From: Algoriphagus marinus
Lineage (GTDB): Bacteria > Bacteroidota > Bacteroidia > Cytophagales > Cyclobacteriaceae
DNA: 64,000 nt
Assembly (NCBI RefSeq): GCF_001936475.1
Contig: NZ_MSPQ01000007.1
Span: 124,001 to 188,000, forward strand
Direction of reading: 5' to 3'
The translations under genes and the position numbers were made by a program. Positions within the stretch are counted from its first letter, which is position 1. Every line of letters starts with the position of its first letter. Under the pieces are notes generated by a model. The model was not told the DNA's origin. It worked only from the letters and a program-made list of their open reading frames with translations, and ran no database searches. Shown one piece after another: positions 43,309-53,050 of the stretch.

Positions 43309-45930
43309 TTAAAACAGTCCCAACTGCTCCTCATCATCTTTTTTAGGTGATAAATCTATTGTAGTCCCGACATCCAATTGGTCATCTGACTCATCTTCAA
43401 CAGCCTCTTCTTCAGAGTCATCGGATTTTTTATCAGACTTTTTCGGTGCTATTAGAGACACTTCCTTTACTTGGTAGGTACTCAACTTATTCCCCAAAGC
43501 TTTCCAACCTTTGACATCGATTAACATGTCTAGATCAAAGTCCACCTGTTCTTCTTCTTTTCCTTTGATCAGAATAGCCGAAACCTGAGGTTGTTTTTCG
43601 CTAGAAATCAATTTCAAGTAAGACTGTTTATGATCTGAGATGAAATTGAATTTCTTATTTAGAGTAGTGGTTTCGATCTGGAATCTCTTGATGTAATAGG
43701 TTTTACTAGCGCCATCAAAATATACTGCAGAAAGGACTTTATCCTGATCAAACTTTTCGATCAAAACCACATCATCCGCCTGATATCGATTCGTTAATTC
43801 AAAACTAGTCAGTTCGTAATCTCCGCTCTTGTAGCAGACCAGAATTTTGTCTTCACCCAAGAAGTTTCCAATCAATTTACCACGCTCATCAGTATTCAAT
43901 CTACCGACTGTAGGATCATAGTATATATTCAGACCACCCAAAGTGGAAACGCCTTCCATTTTGAGTTGGATCTTCCGAACAGGATGACGGGTAAGAATAT
44001 TTCCACCTGCTCCCCTGCCTTTGATCTCAATCGAGGCAAAATCAAAATCAAAAACCTTTACTCGGGCTTTGGCTCCTTGAGTTAAAAATATGGTTACGAT
44101 TTCCGCTTCTCCATTAGCATTGGCAGTCAGATAAAGTGTCTTCGAGCCCTTAGTACCTTTGGTCAAGTTATACTCCTTGTCTCGGGTTACTGCCAATACC
44201 TGAAAACGCTTTACCATGGCTCGACCGGTGATTCCGTCCAGATAAATGTAATTGTAAACCATTCGTTCATCTCCTTTCCGGAAGACGGCTACATGGAGAA
44301 TATCCTTGCCCATGAAATTCTTCTCCTGAATCTTGGACACCATGCAGATCCCATCTTTTCGAATGACGATAATGTCATCCAAATCAGAACAATCACATAC
44401 AAACTCGTCTTTTTTCAATCCATACCCAACAAACCCATCTGCACGGTTGACATAGAGTTTAGCATTATTTGCAGCCACTACATTGGCTTGGATGGTATCA
44501 AATGTCCGGATTTCTGTCTTTCGCTCTCTGCCTTTTCCGTATTTTTCAAGAAGGTTTTGGTAGTAGTTGATCGAGTACTCTGTTAAGTTTCGGAGGTTAT
44601 GGTTCACTTCCTTCAGTTCTTCCTGAAGTCGCCTCATCAACTCATCAGCTTTAAAAGCATCGAATTTCGAAATACGTTTGATTTTGATTTCGGTCAGTCG
44701 AATCAAATCATCCTGAACTATTTCCCGGTAAAAATCAGGCTTATAAGGCTCTAAGCCTTTGTCAATTGCCTCCAAAACTGCATCCCAAGTCGTACATTCC
44801 TCAATATCCCGGTAAATACGATTTTCGATAAAGATTTTTTCCAAGGAAGAGAAAAGCAATTTTTCAAGTAATTCCGCTTTTCTGATTTCCAATTCTCGCT
44901 TTAGGAGCGCCTTAGTCTGTTTAGTATTGTATTCTAATATGTCGTTGACTGTAAGGAAAACAGGAGAATCCTTGATGATCACACAGGCATTTGGAGAAAT
45001 CGACACCTCGCAATCGGTGAAAGCATAGAGCGCATCAATCGTCACATCGGGTGAAACTCCAGGTGCCAACTGAATAGCGATCTCAACATCTTTAGCTGTA
45101 TTGTCTACAACTTTTTTGATTTTGATTTTCCCTTTGTCATTTGCTTTAAGGATGGAATCAATCAAAGAATCCGTGGTCGTACCATAAGGAATCTCCTTGA
45201 TAAGCAACGTTTTACTATCTTCCTCTTCGATTCGAGCTCTGAGCTTGACCTTTCCTCCTCTGAGGCCTTCATTATATTCTGAAAAATCCGCCAGACCTCC
45301 TGTAATAAAATCAGGAAGAACATTCGTTTTGTTTCCCTTTAAAATTTCAATTGACCCTTCGATCAATTCGATAAAGTTGTGTGGAAGGATTTTGGTGGAA
45401 AGACCTACGGCTATTCCCTCTACTCCTTGTGCCAATAAAAGTGGGAATTTAACCGGCAAAGTGACCGGCTCACGCTTTCTACCATCATAAGATAGCTGCC
45501 ATTCGGTAGTCTGAGCGTTGAAAACAACTTCAAGTGCAAATTTTGAAAGTCTGGCTTCAATGTATCGAGCTGCCGCAGCCCGATCACCTGTTCGCACATC
45601 ACCCCAGTTACCTTGGGTTTCTATCAATAATTCCTTTTGACCAATATTTACGATCGCATCTCCAATTGAGGCGTCTCCGTGCGGATGATACTGCATGGAT
45701 TGCCCAATGATGTTGGCGACTTTGTTAAATCTACCATCATCCATTTCCTTCATTGCATGGAGAATTCTTCGCTGAACCGGCTTCAAACCATCTTCGATGG
45801 CAGGAACCGCCCGCTCTAGAATTACATAAGACGCATAATCCAAAAACCAATCTTTGTACATCCCAGTGACTGGAACAGAGGTATGAAGGGTCTCTTCCGG
45901 ATTTACTGGCTTTTCTTGTTCTTCACTCAT
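43309..45930 (-). CDS. parC: DNA topoisomerase IV subunit A
   Basis: The DNA-cutting subunit of a type IIA topoisomerase. Tyr123 in AAAARYIEARLSKFA is the catalytic tyrosine. The gate helix motif YHPHGDASIGDAIV is near residue 80, with Ala at the place of GyrA Ser83. The 873 residues include a beta-pinwheel C-terminal domain without a clear GyrA box (QRRGGKG), so ParC is preferred over GyrA. An acidic C-terminal tail ends LGLF. It follows parE by 88 bases. Its 3' end is duplicated at 42631-42729. Confidence 0.93.
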   Translation of the reverse strand: MSEEQEKPVNPEETLHTSVPVTGMYKDWFLDYASYVILERAVPAIEDGLKPVQRRILHAMKEMDDGRFNKVANIIGQSMQYHPHGDASIGDAIVNIGQKELLIETQGNWGDVRTGDRAAAARYIEARLSKFALEVVFNAQTTEWQLSYDGRKREPVTLPVKFPLLLAQGVEGIAVGLSTKILPHNFIELIEGSIEILKGNKTNVLPDFITGGLADFSEYNEGLRGGKVKLRARIEEEDSKTLLIKEIPYGTTTDSLIDSILKANDKGKIKIKKVVDNTAKDVEIAIQLAPGVSPDVTIDALYAFTDCEVSISPNACVIIKDSPVFLTVNDILEYNTKQTKALLKRELEIRKAELLEKLLFSSLEKIFIENRIYRDIEECTTWDAVLEAIDKGLEPYKPDFYREIVQDDLIRLTEIKIKRISKFDAFKADELMRRLQEELKEVNHNLRNLTEYSINYYQNLLEKYGKGRERKTEIRTFDTIQANVVAANNAKLYVNRADGFVGYGLKKDEFVCDCSDLDDIIVIRKDGICMVSKIQEKNFMGKDILHVAVFRKGDERMVYNYIYLDGITGRAMVKRFQVLAVTRDKEYNLTKGTKGSKTLYLTANANGEAEIVTIFLTQGAKARVKVFDFDFASIEIKGRGAGGNILTRHPVRKIQLKMEGVSTLGGLNIYYDPTVGRLNTDERGKLIGNFLGEDKILVCYKSGDYELTSFELTNRYQADDVVLIEKFDQDKVLSAVYFDGASKTYYIKRFQIETTTLNKKFNFISDHKQSYLKLISSEKQPQVSAILIKGKEEEQVDFDLDMLIDVKGWKALGNKLSTYQVKEVSLIAPKKSDKKSDDSEEEAVEDESDDQLDVGTTIDLSPKKDDEEQLGLF
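43311..43409. repeat. Direct repeat copy B: 3' end of parC in frame
   Basis: The last 33 or so codons of parC, matching copy A at 42631-42729 (97 of 99 bases). The two copies flank a 581-base segment that carries the lipoprotein gene. Confidence 0.9.
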
Positions 45931-46018
45931 GTATTAAAATTCGATTTTAGTCTAATCAAGCAAGTTGATCTTCACTCGATTTACCTTAGTGTATTTTGAT
46001 TCTTGGTAGATTTTTTTT

Positions 46019-47917
46019 CTAAGCTGCCTCGTTTTCCTCTTCTACTTCTTTGGTTTTTGGATCTTCCAAAGCAAGGTCTTTTTCTACCTTCAGATTTTTG
46101 ATAATGAATGTTTGTCTATCGGGTGTGTTTTTCCCCATATAGAAATTCAAAAGATCAGGAATCTTGGTCTCTTTATTCAAAATAATTGGTTCCAGACGAA
46201 TGTCCTCACCGATAAAGGTCCCAAATTCTTCTGGTGAAATCTCTCCCAAACCTTTGAATCGAGTGATTTCAGGCTTGTTACCAAGTTTATGAATAGCACG
46301 CTGACGTTCTTCATCGGAATAGCAATAAATCGTCTCTTTCTTATTTCTAACCCGGAAAAGTGGCGTGTCCAGTATAAACAAATGACCGTTTTTCACCAAG
46401 TCAGGAAAGAACTGAAGGAAATAAGTCATTATCAGCAAACGAATGTGCATGCCATCGACATCGGCATCAGTAGCTATCACAATCTTTCGATAACGAAGAT
46501 TTTCAATTCCATCTTCAATATTTAAGGCATGCTGAAGCAAGTTGAATTCCTCATTCTCATAAACCACTTTTTTGGTCATCCCAAAGCAGTTCAATGGCTT
46601 ACCTCGAAGAGAAAATACCGCTTGAGTTTGCACATCCCGTGATTTAGTAATGGAGCCGGATGCTGAGTCACCTTCAGTCAAAAACAACATGGTATTGTTT
46701 TTTGCATCTTCGTTGGCTTTCGGATCATCGTAGTGCACTCTACAATCACGAAGCTTCTTGTTGTGAAGATTTGCTTTTTTTGCCCGCTCGTTTGCAAGCT
46801 TCTTGATTCCGGATATTTCCTTTCGCTCCCTTTCTGATTGCAAAATCCGCTTCAAAAGCGCATCAGCTACCGCCGGGTTTTTGTGGAGATAGTTATCCAG
46901 TTCCGTCTTCACAAAATCATTGACAAAGGTTCTCAATGTCGGCCCATCAGGTCCAACTGATTGGGAACCCAATTTGGTTTTGGTCTGAGATTCAAAAACT
47001 GGCTCCTGAACTCGCACTGCAATCGCAGCTACAACACTTTGTCTGATATCTGAGGAATCGTAATCCTTCTTATAGAATTCTCGGATCGTCTTTACGATCG
47101 CTTCTCGAAATGCTGCCAGGTGTGTTCCACCTTGCGTAGTATATTGACCATTCACAAAGGAATAATATTCCTCTCCATATTGACCAGAGTGTGTGATTGC
47201 CAGTTCGATATCATTTCCTTTCAGGTGAATAATCGGATATCGAATCGCTTCTTCATCCACTTTATTAGAAAGAAGATCATAAAGACCTTTGTCCGAAAAA
47301 TACTTTTTACCGTTGTAATTGATTGTCAGACCCGCATTCAAATAGGCATAATTCCAAATCTGATTTTCGAGATACTCTGGAATGAAGTGGTAATTTTTGA
47401 AAATACTACCATCTGGAGAAAACACGATTTTTGTACCATTTCGATCAGAGGATTTATCTATTTTCTGATCATTTGTCAAAATCCCCTTTTCAAATTCCGC
47501 AACTTTCGTCTCTCCATCACGGAAAGATTGGACTTTGAAGAAATCTGAAAGCGCATTTACGGCTTTGGTACCTACTCCGTTTAGACCAACTGATTTTTGA
47601 AATGCTCCTGAATCGTATTTACCTCCAGTATTTATTTTAGATACACAGTCAATAACTTTTCCTAGTGGTATACCACGTCCATAATCTCTGACTTCTACCT
47701 TTTGATCAGTGATTTTAACCTCTATGGTCCGACCAAATCCCATCATATGTTCATCGATCGAGTTGTCAAGGATTTCTTTCACCATCACATAGATACCGTC
47801 ATCCTGTGCGCTTCCATCTCCGAGTTTCCCGATATACATTCCGGGTCTGAGTCTGATATGCTCTCTCCAGTCCAGGGACTTGATACTATCTTCGTTATAT
47901 TTTCCTATTTCTGCCAT
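46019..47917 (-). CDS. parE: DNA topoisomerase IV subunit B
   Basis: The ATPase subunit of topoisomerase IV. The GHKL ATP site is seen in LDNSIDEH, the glycine loop [11 protein letters not shown], and [12 protein letters not shown]. The TOPRIM motifs are [10 protein letters not shown] and [14 protein letters not shown]. 632 residues and no insert fit ParE. The upstream gene stops 18 bases before it and parC follows 88 bases after it, so all three probably form one operon. Gyrase genes are not in this window. Confidence 0.93.
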   Translation of the reverse strand: MAEIGKYNEDSIKSLDWREHIRLRPGMYIGKLGDGSAQDDGIYVMVKEILDNSIDEHMMGFGRTIEVKITDQKVEVRDYGRGIPLGKVIDCVSKINTGGKYDSGAFQKSVGLNGVGTKAVNALSDFFKVQSFRDGETKVAEFEKGILTNDQKIDKSSDRNGTKIVFSPDGSIFKNYHFIPEYLENQIWNYAYLNAGLTINYNGKKYFSDKGLYDLLSNKVDEEAIRYPIIHLKGNDIELAITHSGQYGEEYYSFVNGQYTTQGGTHLAAFREAIVKTIREFYKKDYDSSDIRQSVVAAIAVRVQEPVFESQTKTKLGSQSVGPDGPTLRTFVNDFVKTELDNYLHKNPAVADALLKRILQSERERKEISGIKKLANERAKKANLHNKKLRDCRVHYDDPKANEDAKNNTMLFLTEGDSASGSITKSRDVQTQAVFSLRGKPLNCFGMTKKVVYENEEFNLLQHALNIEDGIENLRYRKIVIATDADVDGMHIRLLIMTYFLQFFPDLVKNGHLFILDTPLFRVRNKKETIYCYSDEERQRAIHKLGNKPEITRFKGLGEISPEEFGTFIGEDIRLEPIILNKETKIPDLLNFYMGKNTPDRQTFIIKNLKVEKDLALEDPKTKEVEEENEAA

Positions 47918-47935
47918 TTACTTATTTGTGTCTAC

Positions 47936-48430
47936 TTAGGAATTATATTGAATCTGTCTGAATTTACCAGCAAAAATCGCGAATAGTCCTATTACCCAAA
48001 GGACTAAAAGTGAAGGAATCAGATAGAAAAAGAAATTGAATTCACTTGCTGCGATTTCATTTTGGTTATTGATCGAATGGGTATAAAAAACCATCATGAT
48101 TAGGCTAAGATTTAAAATTCCTCCAAAAGAATAAAACCATCCCAGGTAATAATCCCGAAATATGTCCCCTACCGGGAATATCTTTGTAAGACCTTTGTGA
48201 ATTTTGGTCTCTACTAATTTTGGTGGAATCATTACAACCAAATTCGAAACCACAAAAATCGAAATCATGACATAGAAGAAATTGCTTTTAGGAATCCGGT
48301 CCACAATAGACCCCGCTTCATCCATTCCATACCCAATCGACTCAGGCATTGCGGAATAGAAATAAAGCAAGAGGAAAACAAAGCCAAAGAGGGTTAGGAA
48401 ATAGAACGCTTTTCCAAATCGATATAACAT
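47936..48430 (-). CDS. Four-helix membrane protein ahead of parE
   Basis: A 164-residue membrane protein with four hydrophobic segments (about residues 8-25, 50-68, 95-118 and 138-158) and no recognised motif; loops carry IPKSNFFY and KIFPVGDIFRDYY. It is the first gene of the operon with parE and parC, with an 18-base gap. The position could be chance or may put it under the same control, but no function follows from this. Confidence 0.65.
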   Translation of the reverse strand: MLYRFGKAFYFLTLFGFVFLLLYFYSAMPESIGYGMDEAGSIVDRIPKSNFFYVMISIFVVSNLVVMIPPKLVETKIHKGLTKIFPVGDIFRDYYLGWFYSFGGILNLSLIMMVFYTHSINNQNEIAASEFNFFFYLIPSLLVLWVIGLFAIFAGKFRQIQYNS

Positions 48431-48673
48431 ATTCTAGGGAGATTGAAGGTGCTAATATAACCGATTTCACGAAACAGAATCCCTTTAATGGTTGTTCCCT
48501 TTATGATTATATTTGACAATTACTTTCTGAAAAATCCCCAAATAAATGAAAATCAAGGCTATTTGAAGTATTCTTGGTTTTGCTTTACTCAAAAAATACA
48601 GATCGCTCCGAATTAAGTCGATGTTTGATTTCACCAAACAGAGATTCCCAAAATTTCACAAACCTTACTTTCT

Positions 48674-49063
48674 ATGAATAATTCCATTGGTTACCTGTTT
48701 TCCATTCTTCTCCTTTTATTTTTCAGTGCTTGCAGCAGCAAGTTGGACACAGGGAACATAAATATCGAAAATTGGAAATCTGACCGATACGGTTGCAAGG
48801 GACTGAGAATGCAGGATCTTGAAGAGTTGGAGCGAATCAAAAACTCCTTCTTAGGTGCTGACAATCAAGAACTTATTAAAACATTTGGAAGACCAGATCG
48901 GGTAGAACTTGTGGATAAAAGCCAAAGCTTTTTCTTTTATTTTCTAGAACCAAGTGATAAATGCGATGGTATAGAAATAGAAAAAGAACCTCTAAGGGTT
49001 CTTTTTCGAATGAATGCGATTAGTAAGGTTTCTGAAGTAAATATTACAACCCTGAACCCATAA
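48674..49063 (+). CDS. Predicted lipoprotein, BamE/SmpA-like pattern
   Basis: A 129-residue lipoprotein with the signal ending SACSS (lipobox Cys near residue 20). The middle reads LGADNQELIKTFGRPDRVEL, a pattern like the BamE/OmlA fold (LG-x-s-x-x-ev-x-x-lG-x-P). This is only a loose resemblance. The 3' end overlaps the converging ROK kinase gene by 20 bases. The 243-base gap upstream shows no other gene. Confidence 0.65.
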   Translation: MNNSIGYLFSILLLLFFSACSSKLDTGNINIENWKSDRYGCKGLRMQDLEELERIKNSFLGADNQELIKTFGRPDRVELVDKSQSFFFYFLEPSDKCDGIEIEKEPLRVLFRMNAISKVSEVNITTLNP

Positions 49064-49988
49064 AACAGAGCGCAGCAGCACCTAAAGTACCTGCATTATT
49101 TTCCAGCGTAGCTTTCTTGAGCTTCAGATCCTTCACATAATATGCGGTCAGATATTGCTTGATTGTATGCTCCATTGTTGGCATCATAAATTCTAAACCT
49201 GCAGAAATCCCACCTCCAAAATAAACTGTGTTGGTATCCAAAATCCTGATAGTTGACACGATAGCCTCTCCAAGAATTCTTCCCACTTCCTCAAAAACCA
49301 TCAAGGAAACTGGGTTGCCTGCTTTTGCAGTATCAACCAATAAATGGGTGCCGGGTTCTGCTCCAATCAAAGAACCTGCCTTCTCAGGATAGGCCGCAAC
49401 CATTCTTGCCATGATCGTTAATATTCCTTTTCTACCTATCAGTGTCTCCAAACCTGATGTTCCTTGAGCAAGCATATGTCCCATTTCCATGGCATTGCCT
49501 CTCGAACCTTTGAACACCTGACCATCAAGTAGCAAGGCACTTCCTATTCCAGTACCCATGGTGATGAAAATGAAATTTTCTTCTGGATTGTCTTTACCAT
49601 AGTAAAACTCTCCCATTGCGGCAGCAGCGGCATCATTCTCCAGGAAAAATTCATGTTCGGGATACGCAGCTTCTAATCCGCCTTTCAGATTAAATCCATT
49701 CAAAGTTGGAATGGCAGGAATTTCCAGGGTTGTGGTTCTGTCCTTGGAAATCAAACCTGGAAGACCAATTCCTACTTTTTGTACCGTTGGATATTTTTCG
49801 AGATACTTTTTTAGACCTTTGATAAAGCAAGGGCCAAAGCCATGTTCATCGTCTCTATAGGGAGTCGTATCCTCCTTTTGAAAGTCTAAAATTTCTCCTT
49901 TTTTATCGACCAATCCGATCTTCAAATGGGTGCCTCCCACATCCACACCAAGAAAGTGCGTGTCCTGATTATGCATTGTTTTCTCCAT
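49044..49988 (-). CDS. ROK-family sugar kinase, zinc motif absent
   Basis: Phosphorylates glucose or a related hexose. The phosphate-1 motif is FLGVDVGGTHLKIGL, followed by VGIGLPGL and NDAAAAAMGEF with the catalytic Asp, and then ITMGTGIGSALLLDG for phosphate-2. ROK proteins normally have a CxCGxxGCxE zinc motif after the GH; here the corresponding part is GHMLAQGTSGLETL with no cysteines. That feature fits some glucokinases and polyphosphate glucokinases. The ATG at 49988 is chosen over a TTG at 50003; 49976 is also possible. Confidence 0.85.
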   Translation of the reverse strand: MEKTMHNQDTHFLGVDVGGTHLKIGLVDKKGEILDFQKEDTTPYRDDEHGFGPCFIKGLKKYLEKYPTVQKVGIGLPGLISKDRTTTLEIPAIPTLNGFNLKGGLEAAYPEHEFFLENDAAAAAMGEFYYGKDNPEENFIFITMGTGIGSALLLDGQVFKGSRGNAMEMGHMLAQGTSGLETLIGRKGILTIMARMVAAYPEKAGSLIGAEPGTHLLVDTAKAGNPVSLMVFEEVGRILGEAIVSTIRILDTNTVYFGGGISAGLEFMMPTMEHTIKQYLTAYYVKDLKLKKATLENNAGTLGAAALCFMGSGL

Positions 49989-50021
49989 AGGTTTGAGTTT
50001 CAAAAAAGCAAAAGATTCAGA

Positions 50022-50531
50022 TTACTTCCTATAATTCTCCCCAATCTGCTCGAAAATTTTGAAAACTGCAGGACAAACGAGTGTATTTTTCAAAGAAAGC
50101 TCCAAAATCCCCTGCATATTCTTCCGATTAGTATGTGGATACTCTCTGCAAGCTTTGGGACGATCTTCGTAGACAAGACACTTATTGTCATCTCCTAAAA
50201 ATGGACATGGGGAAAAATTCAATACATAATCTCCCTCTTCATCCCGGTGCAAATATTCGTCAATGAAATTGCTGCTCTTCATCCGAAATACTTTAGCCAA
50301 TCGGTCTATATCTGTATTCAAAAAAATCGGACTGGTGGTTTTACAACAATTCGCACAATCCAAGCAATCTAACTCCGAAAAGACTTTCTCATGCAAGTTT
50401 TCAAATTGCGAGTCCAACTCTTTGGATTTTACTTTTCGAAGTCGTTGGCGCAATTTTTTGTTGGCTGGAAAAGCAGACTTACTCTCTTTAGAAAAAGCAA
50501 CTAAATCAACTTCCATTTCAACTTGCAGCAT
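50022..50531 (-). CDS. YkgJ-family cysteine-cluster protein
   Basis: A 169-residue protein with the YkgJ metal-cluster pattern CLDCANCC, then CPFLGDDNKCLVYEDRPKACREYP, likely a Zn or Fe-S site. Its role is unknown. The start overlaps the stop of the upstream CvfB gene by 14 bases; a second ATG at 50516 would avoid the overlap. The set CvfB-YkgJ on one strand is probably co-transcribed, then ROK follows 33 bases later. Confidence 0.85.
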   Translation of the reverse strand: MLQVEMEVDLVAFSKESKSAFPANKKLRQRLRKVKSKELDSQFENLHEKVFSELDCLDCANCCKTTSPIFLNTDIDRLAKVFRMKSSNFIDEYLHRDEEGDYVLNFSPCPFLGDDNKCLVYEDRPKACREYPHTNRKNMQGILELSLKNTLVCPAVFKIFEQIGENYRK

Positions 50532-51354
50532 TCAGTGAAATCCCATCAGGCAAAATCTGAATTTTTCGAGCTCTATACAATTGCCCAATGCATTGCTTGA
50601 AATGTTTCTTACTCATACCAAGCATCGATTGAATCTCCTCAGGAGTAGATTTATCATGCAGCGGTAAAAAACCTTTCTCTTCTAAAATGGCAAGAATATT
50701 TTCAGAACCCTCATCGTACTTCTCTCTTCCGGGAGCCAAAAGCTGAAGATCCAACTTTCCATCGTCCCGTCTCTTTTTGATGAATACAGAGCGCTTTTCT
50801 CCAATCTGAATAGGTTGAAAAACTTCATTTTTAAAAAGTAAACCTTCAAATTCATTTTCAACCAAGACTTTATAACCCAAATCAGTTTCTTCGAAAATCA
50901 ACCCTGTCACCTCCATTCCCTCAGAAAATTCGATTGGCGCATCAAAGATAAAATCACGGTATTTGTTTACTCCGATCAGTCGATTCGTTCGGTGATCTAC
51001 ACAGATTTTTACCAGGTATTTTTCTCCGGGAATCATATTCTTACCCATTTCAGCTTTGGGCACAAGCAAATCCTTTGGCAATCCCCAGTCCATAAAAGCC
51101 CCAAAAGAGGTTACTTCTTTGGCCTCCAAAACCGCAAAATCATCTAAAAAAGCCAAAGGCATTTGAGTTACCGCCACTGGTCTGTCCTCCGAATCTGTAT
51201 AAACAAAAACCTCCTTGAGATCACCCTCTTTTTCTTCGCCTGTCAGATAGCCTTTTGGAAGTAGCACTTCTTCTCCTGAACTCAAGGCAAGGTAGGCGCC
51301 GAAGTCAGTAAATCGATTAATAGATAAAGTAGAGATGATTCCAAGTTCTTTCAT
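50518..51354 (-). CDS. CvfB/YitL-type S1 RNA-binding protein
   Basis: A 278-residue protein of the CvfB family, with tandem S1-type domains (TDFGAYLAL, TSFGAFMDWGLPKDLLVP, GYKVLVENEFEGLLF) and a C-terminal winged helix (TPEEIQSMLGMSKKHFKQCIGQLYRA in part). In Staphylococcus a homologue affects virulence gene expression. RNA binding is likely; the target is unknown. First gene of the CvfB-YkgJ-ROK set on the minus strand. Confidence 0.88.
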   Translation of the reverse strand: MKELGIISTLSINRFTDFGAYLALSSGEEVLLPKGYLTGEEKEGDLKEVFVYTDSEDRPVAVTQMPLAFLDDFAVLEAKEVTSFGAFMDWGLPKDLLVPKAEMGKNMIPGEKYLVKICVDHRTNRLIGVNKYRDFIFDAPIEFSEGMEVTGLIFEETDLGYKVLVENEFEGLLFKNEVFQPIQIGEKRSVFIKKRRDDGKLDLQLLAPGREKYDEGSENILAILEEKGFLPLHDKSTPEEIQSMLGMSKKHFKQCIGQLYRARKIQILPDGISLNAAS

Positions 51355-51432
51355 AGCTCAAAGGTAGCCAATAAATAATTTTATAAAGGGAAGTTTTGCG
51401 ACAAACAAAGTCGGGAATGCAAGGGTTAAAAA

Positions 51433-51463
51433 TTGGAATTGGAGCCTTTCAAGAGTAGCTTTG
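51433..51463 (+). promoter_or_regulatory. Promoter of the 3-hydroxyacyl-CoA dehydrogenase gene
   Basis: TTG at 51433-51435 and TAGCTTTG at 51456-51463 are 20 bases apart and lie 60 bases before the ATG at 51524. This also argues against a longer frame starting at 51461. Confidence 0.45.
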
Positions 51464-51523
51464 AGGCATAATTTAATTCGAATAAACCCAAATTTTCTAG
51501 TTTTTACTCTTAATCACCTACTT

Positions 51524-52414
51524 ATGAAAAATATCTCAGTTATCGGTTCAGGTACGATGGGAAACGGTATCGCTCACGTTTTTGCGCAGCATGGACATCC
51601 TGTCTCTCTAATAGATATAAGTCAAGATGCACTAGACCGGGCCTTAACCACGATCGCTAAGAACATGGATCGTCAGGTAGGAAAAGGAATAATAACAGAA
51701 GAAGAAAAAAATCAGTCGCTTGCTCGAATTTCTACTTTCACGGACATCGCTGAGGGAGTAAAATCCGCAGATCTGGTAGTGGAAGCTGCTACAGAAAACA
51801 TGAATATCAAGCTGGATCTTTTTCGAAAAATAGATGAGTTCAGTCCTTCCTCAGCCATCTTGGCAACGAATACTTCCTCGATTTCGATCACCAAAATCGC
51901 AGCGGTCACCAAAAGACCAAACCAAGTGATTGGCATGCACTTTATGAATCCTGTGCCAGTGATGAAGCTGGTAGAAGTTATCCGCGGTTATTCCACTTCT
52001 GATGAAGTGACAGCTGAAATAATGACGCTTTCTCAAAATCTGGGAAAAGAACCTGTTGAGGTAAATGATTATCCTGGTTTCGTAGCAAACCGAATCCTAA
52101 TGCCGATGATCAATGAGGCAATTTATACGCTATTTGAAGGAGTGGCCGGAGTAAGTGAAATAGATACCGTGATGAAACTAGGAATGGCACATCCAATGGG
52201 ACCACTTCAATTAGCTGATTTCATAGGATTGGATGTTTGTCTTTCAATTTTGAAAGTGCTTCACGATGGTTTTGGAAATCCAAAATATGCACCATGCCCT
52301 TTGTTAGTGAATATGGTAGAAGCTGGATTTAAAGGAGTGAAAACTGGAGAAGGATTTTATCAATACACCAAGGGCAGCAAGGACATCGTAGTAGCGCCAA
52401 GATTCACCAAATAA
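51524..52414 (+). CDS. 3-hydroxybutyryl-CoA (3-hydroxyacyl-CoA) dehydrogenase
   Basis: An NAD-dependent oxidoreductase for 3-hydroxyacyl-CoA in beta-oxidation or butanoate metabolism. The Rossmann loop is VIGSGTMGNGIAHVFA at residues 5-20, then LVVEAATENMNIKL. The catalytic His lies in VIGMHFMNPVPVMKLVEVI, and the C-terminal dimer part shows PLQLADFIGLDVCLSIL. The ATG at 51524 gives 296 residues. Upstream residues in the same frame are not family-like and begin inside a promoter element. Confidence 0.93.
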   Translation: MKNISVIGSGTMGNGIAHVFAQHGHPVSLIDISQDALDRALTTIAKNMDRQVGKGIITEEEKNQSLARISTFTDIAEGVKSADLVVEAATENMNIKLDLFRKIDEFSPSSAILATNTSSISITKIAAVTKRPNQVIGMHFMNPVPVMKLVEVIRGYSTSDEVTAEIMTLSQNLGKEPVEVNDYPGFVANRILMPMINEAIYTLFEGVAGVSEIDTVMKLGMAHPMGPLQLADFIGLDVCLSILKVLHDGFGNPKYAPCPLLVNMVEAGFKGVKTGEGFYQYTKGSKDIVVAPRFTK

Positions 52415-52424
52415 TTACTCTTAA

Positions 52425-53042
52425 ATGCATCTCGCAGTATCCGGAAATATAGGGAGTGGTAAAACCACGCTCACAGAAAAACTCGCAAAGCACTACGGTT
52501 GGAAAGCTGAATTTGAAGCTGTAGATAACAACCCATACCTCGCTGATTTCTATGAAGATATGCAGCGTTGGGCTTTTCATCTTCAAGTGTATTTCCTCAA
52601 CTCTCGTTTCAACCAACTTAAGAAAATCCAAGAAAGTAGTGCCTCCACTATTCAGGACCGGACCATTTATGAGGACGCTTATATTTTCGCAGCGAATCTG
52701 TATAAAAGTAAGCTTTTGACTGAGCGGGATTATTGGAACTACAAGGAGTTGTTCGATAGCATGATCTCACATGTAAAGGCACCTGATCTATTGATATACC
52801 TTAAGGCCGACATCCCAAAGCTTGTTGGCCAAATCGAAAAGCGAGGAAGAAGCTATGAGACTACCATGCGAATTGATTACCTCAAGCACTTAAATGAGCA
52901 CTACGAAGAATGGATTGCAAATTATAAAGAAGGTAAACTTCTAATCATCGATGTCAATCAACTTGATTTCGTCGAGCGCTCGGAGGATTTTTCTTTCATC
53001 GTAGAAAAGATCGAGCGGGAGATGTTTGGGCTTTTTGCATAA
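52425..53042 (+). CDS. Deoxynucleoside kinase
   Basis: A 205-residue kinase of the dCK/dGK group that salvages deoxynucleosides. The P-loop is SGNIGSGKTT (residues 6-15), with the DRTIYEDAYIFA segment and the lid RGRSYETTMRIDYL. The preceding gene stops 10 bases earlier on the same strand, so it may share the transcript. Which nucleoside is preferred is not decided. Confidence 0.92.
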   Translation: MHLAVSGNIGSGKTTLTEKLAKHYGWKAEFEAVDNNPYLADFYEDMQRWAFHLQVYFLNSRFNQLKKIQESSASTIQDRTIYEDAYIFAANLYKSKLLTERDYWNYKELFDSMISHVKAPDLLIYLKADIPKLVGQIEKRGRSYETTMRIDYLKHLNEHYEEWIANYKEGKLLIIDVNQLDFVERSEDFSFIVEKIEREMFGLFA

Positions 53043-53050
53043 AATTTTTA

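Noticed and set aside
45680..45720. Ala at the GyrA Ser83 position in ParC, as possible quinolone resistance
   Set aside because: The DASIGD form seems to be the natural state for this lineage's ParC; nothing shows an acquired mutation.
47120..47548. 142-codon open frame opposite parE
   Set aside because: It is the antisense shadow of a strongly conserved gene, with no known domain and unlikely amino-acid mix.
43309..47917. Reading the type II topoisomerase pair as gyrase (gyrA/gyrB)
   Set aside because: The A subunit lacks a clear GyrA box and the paired ParE-like B subunit is short, so topoisomerase IV fits better.
48621..48677. 18-codon frame ending in an ATGA overlap with the lipoprotein start
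   Set aside because: Too short, no hydrophobic or regulatory pattern; the overlap is likely chance.
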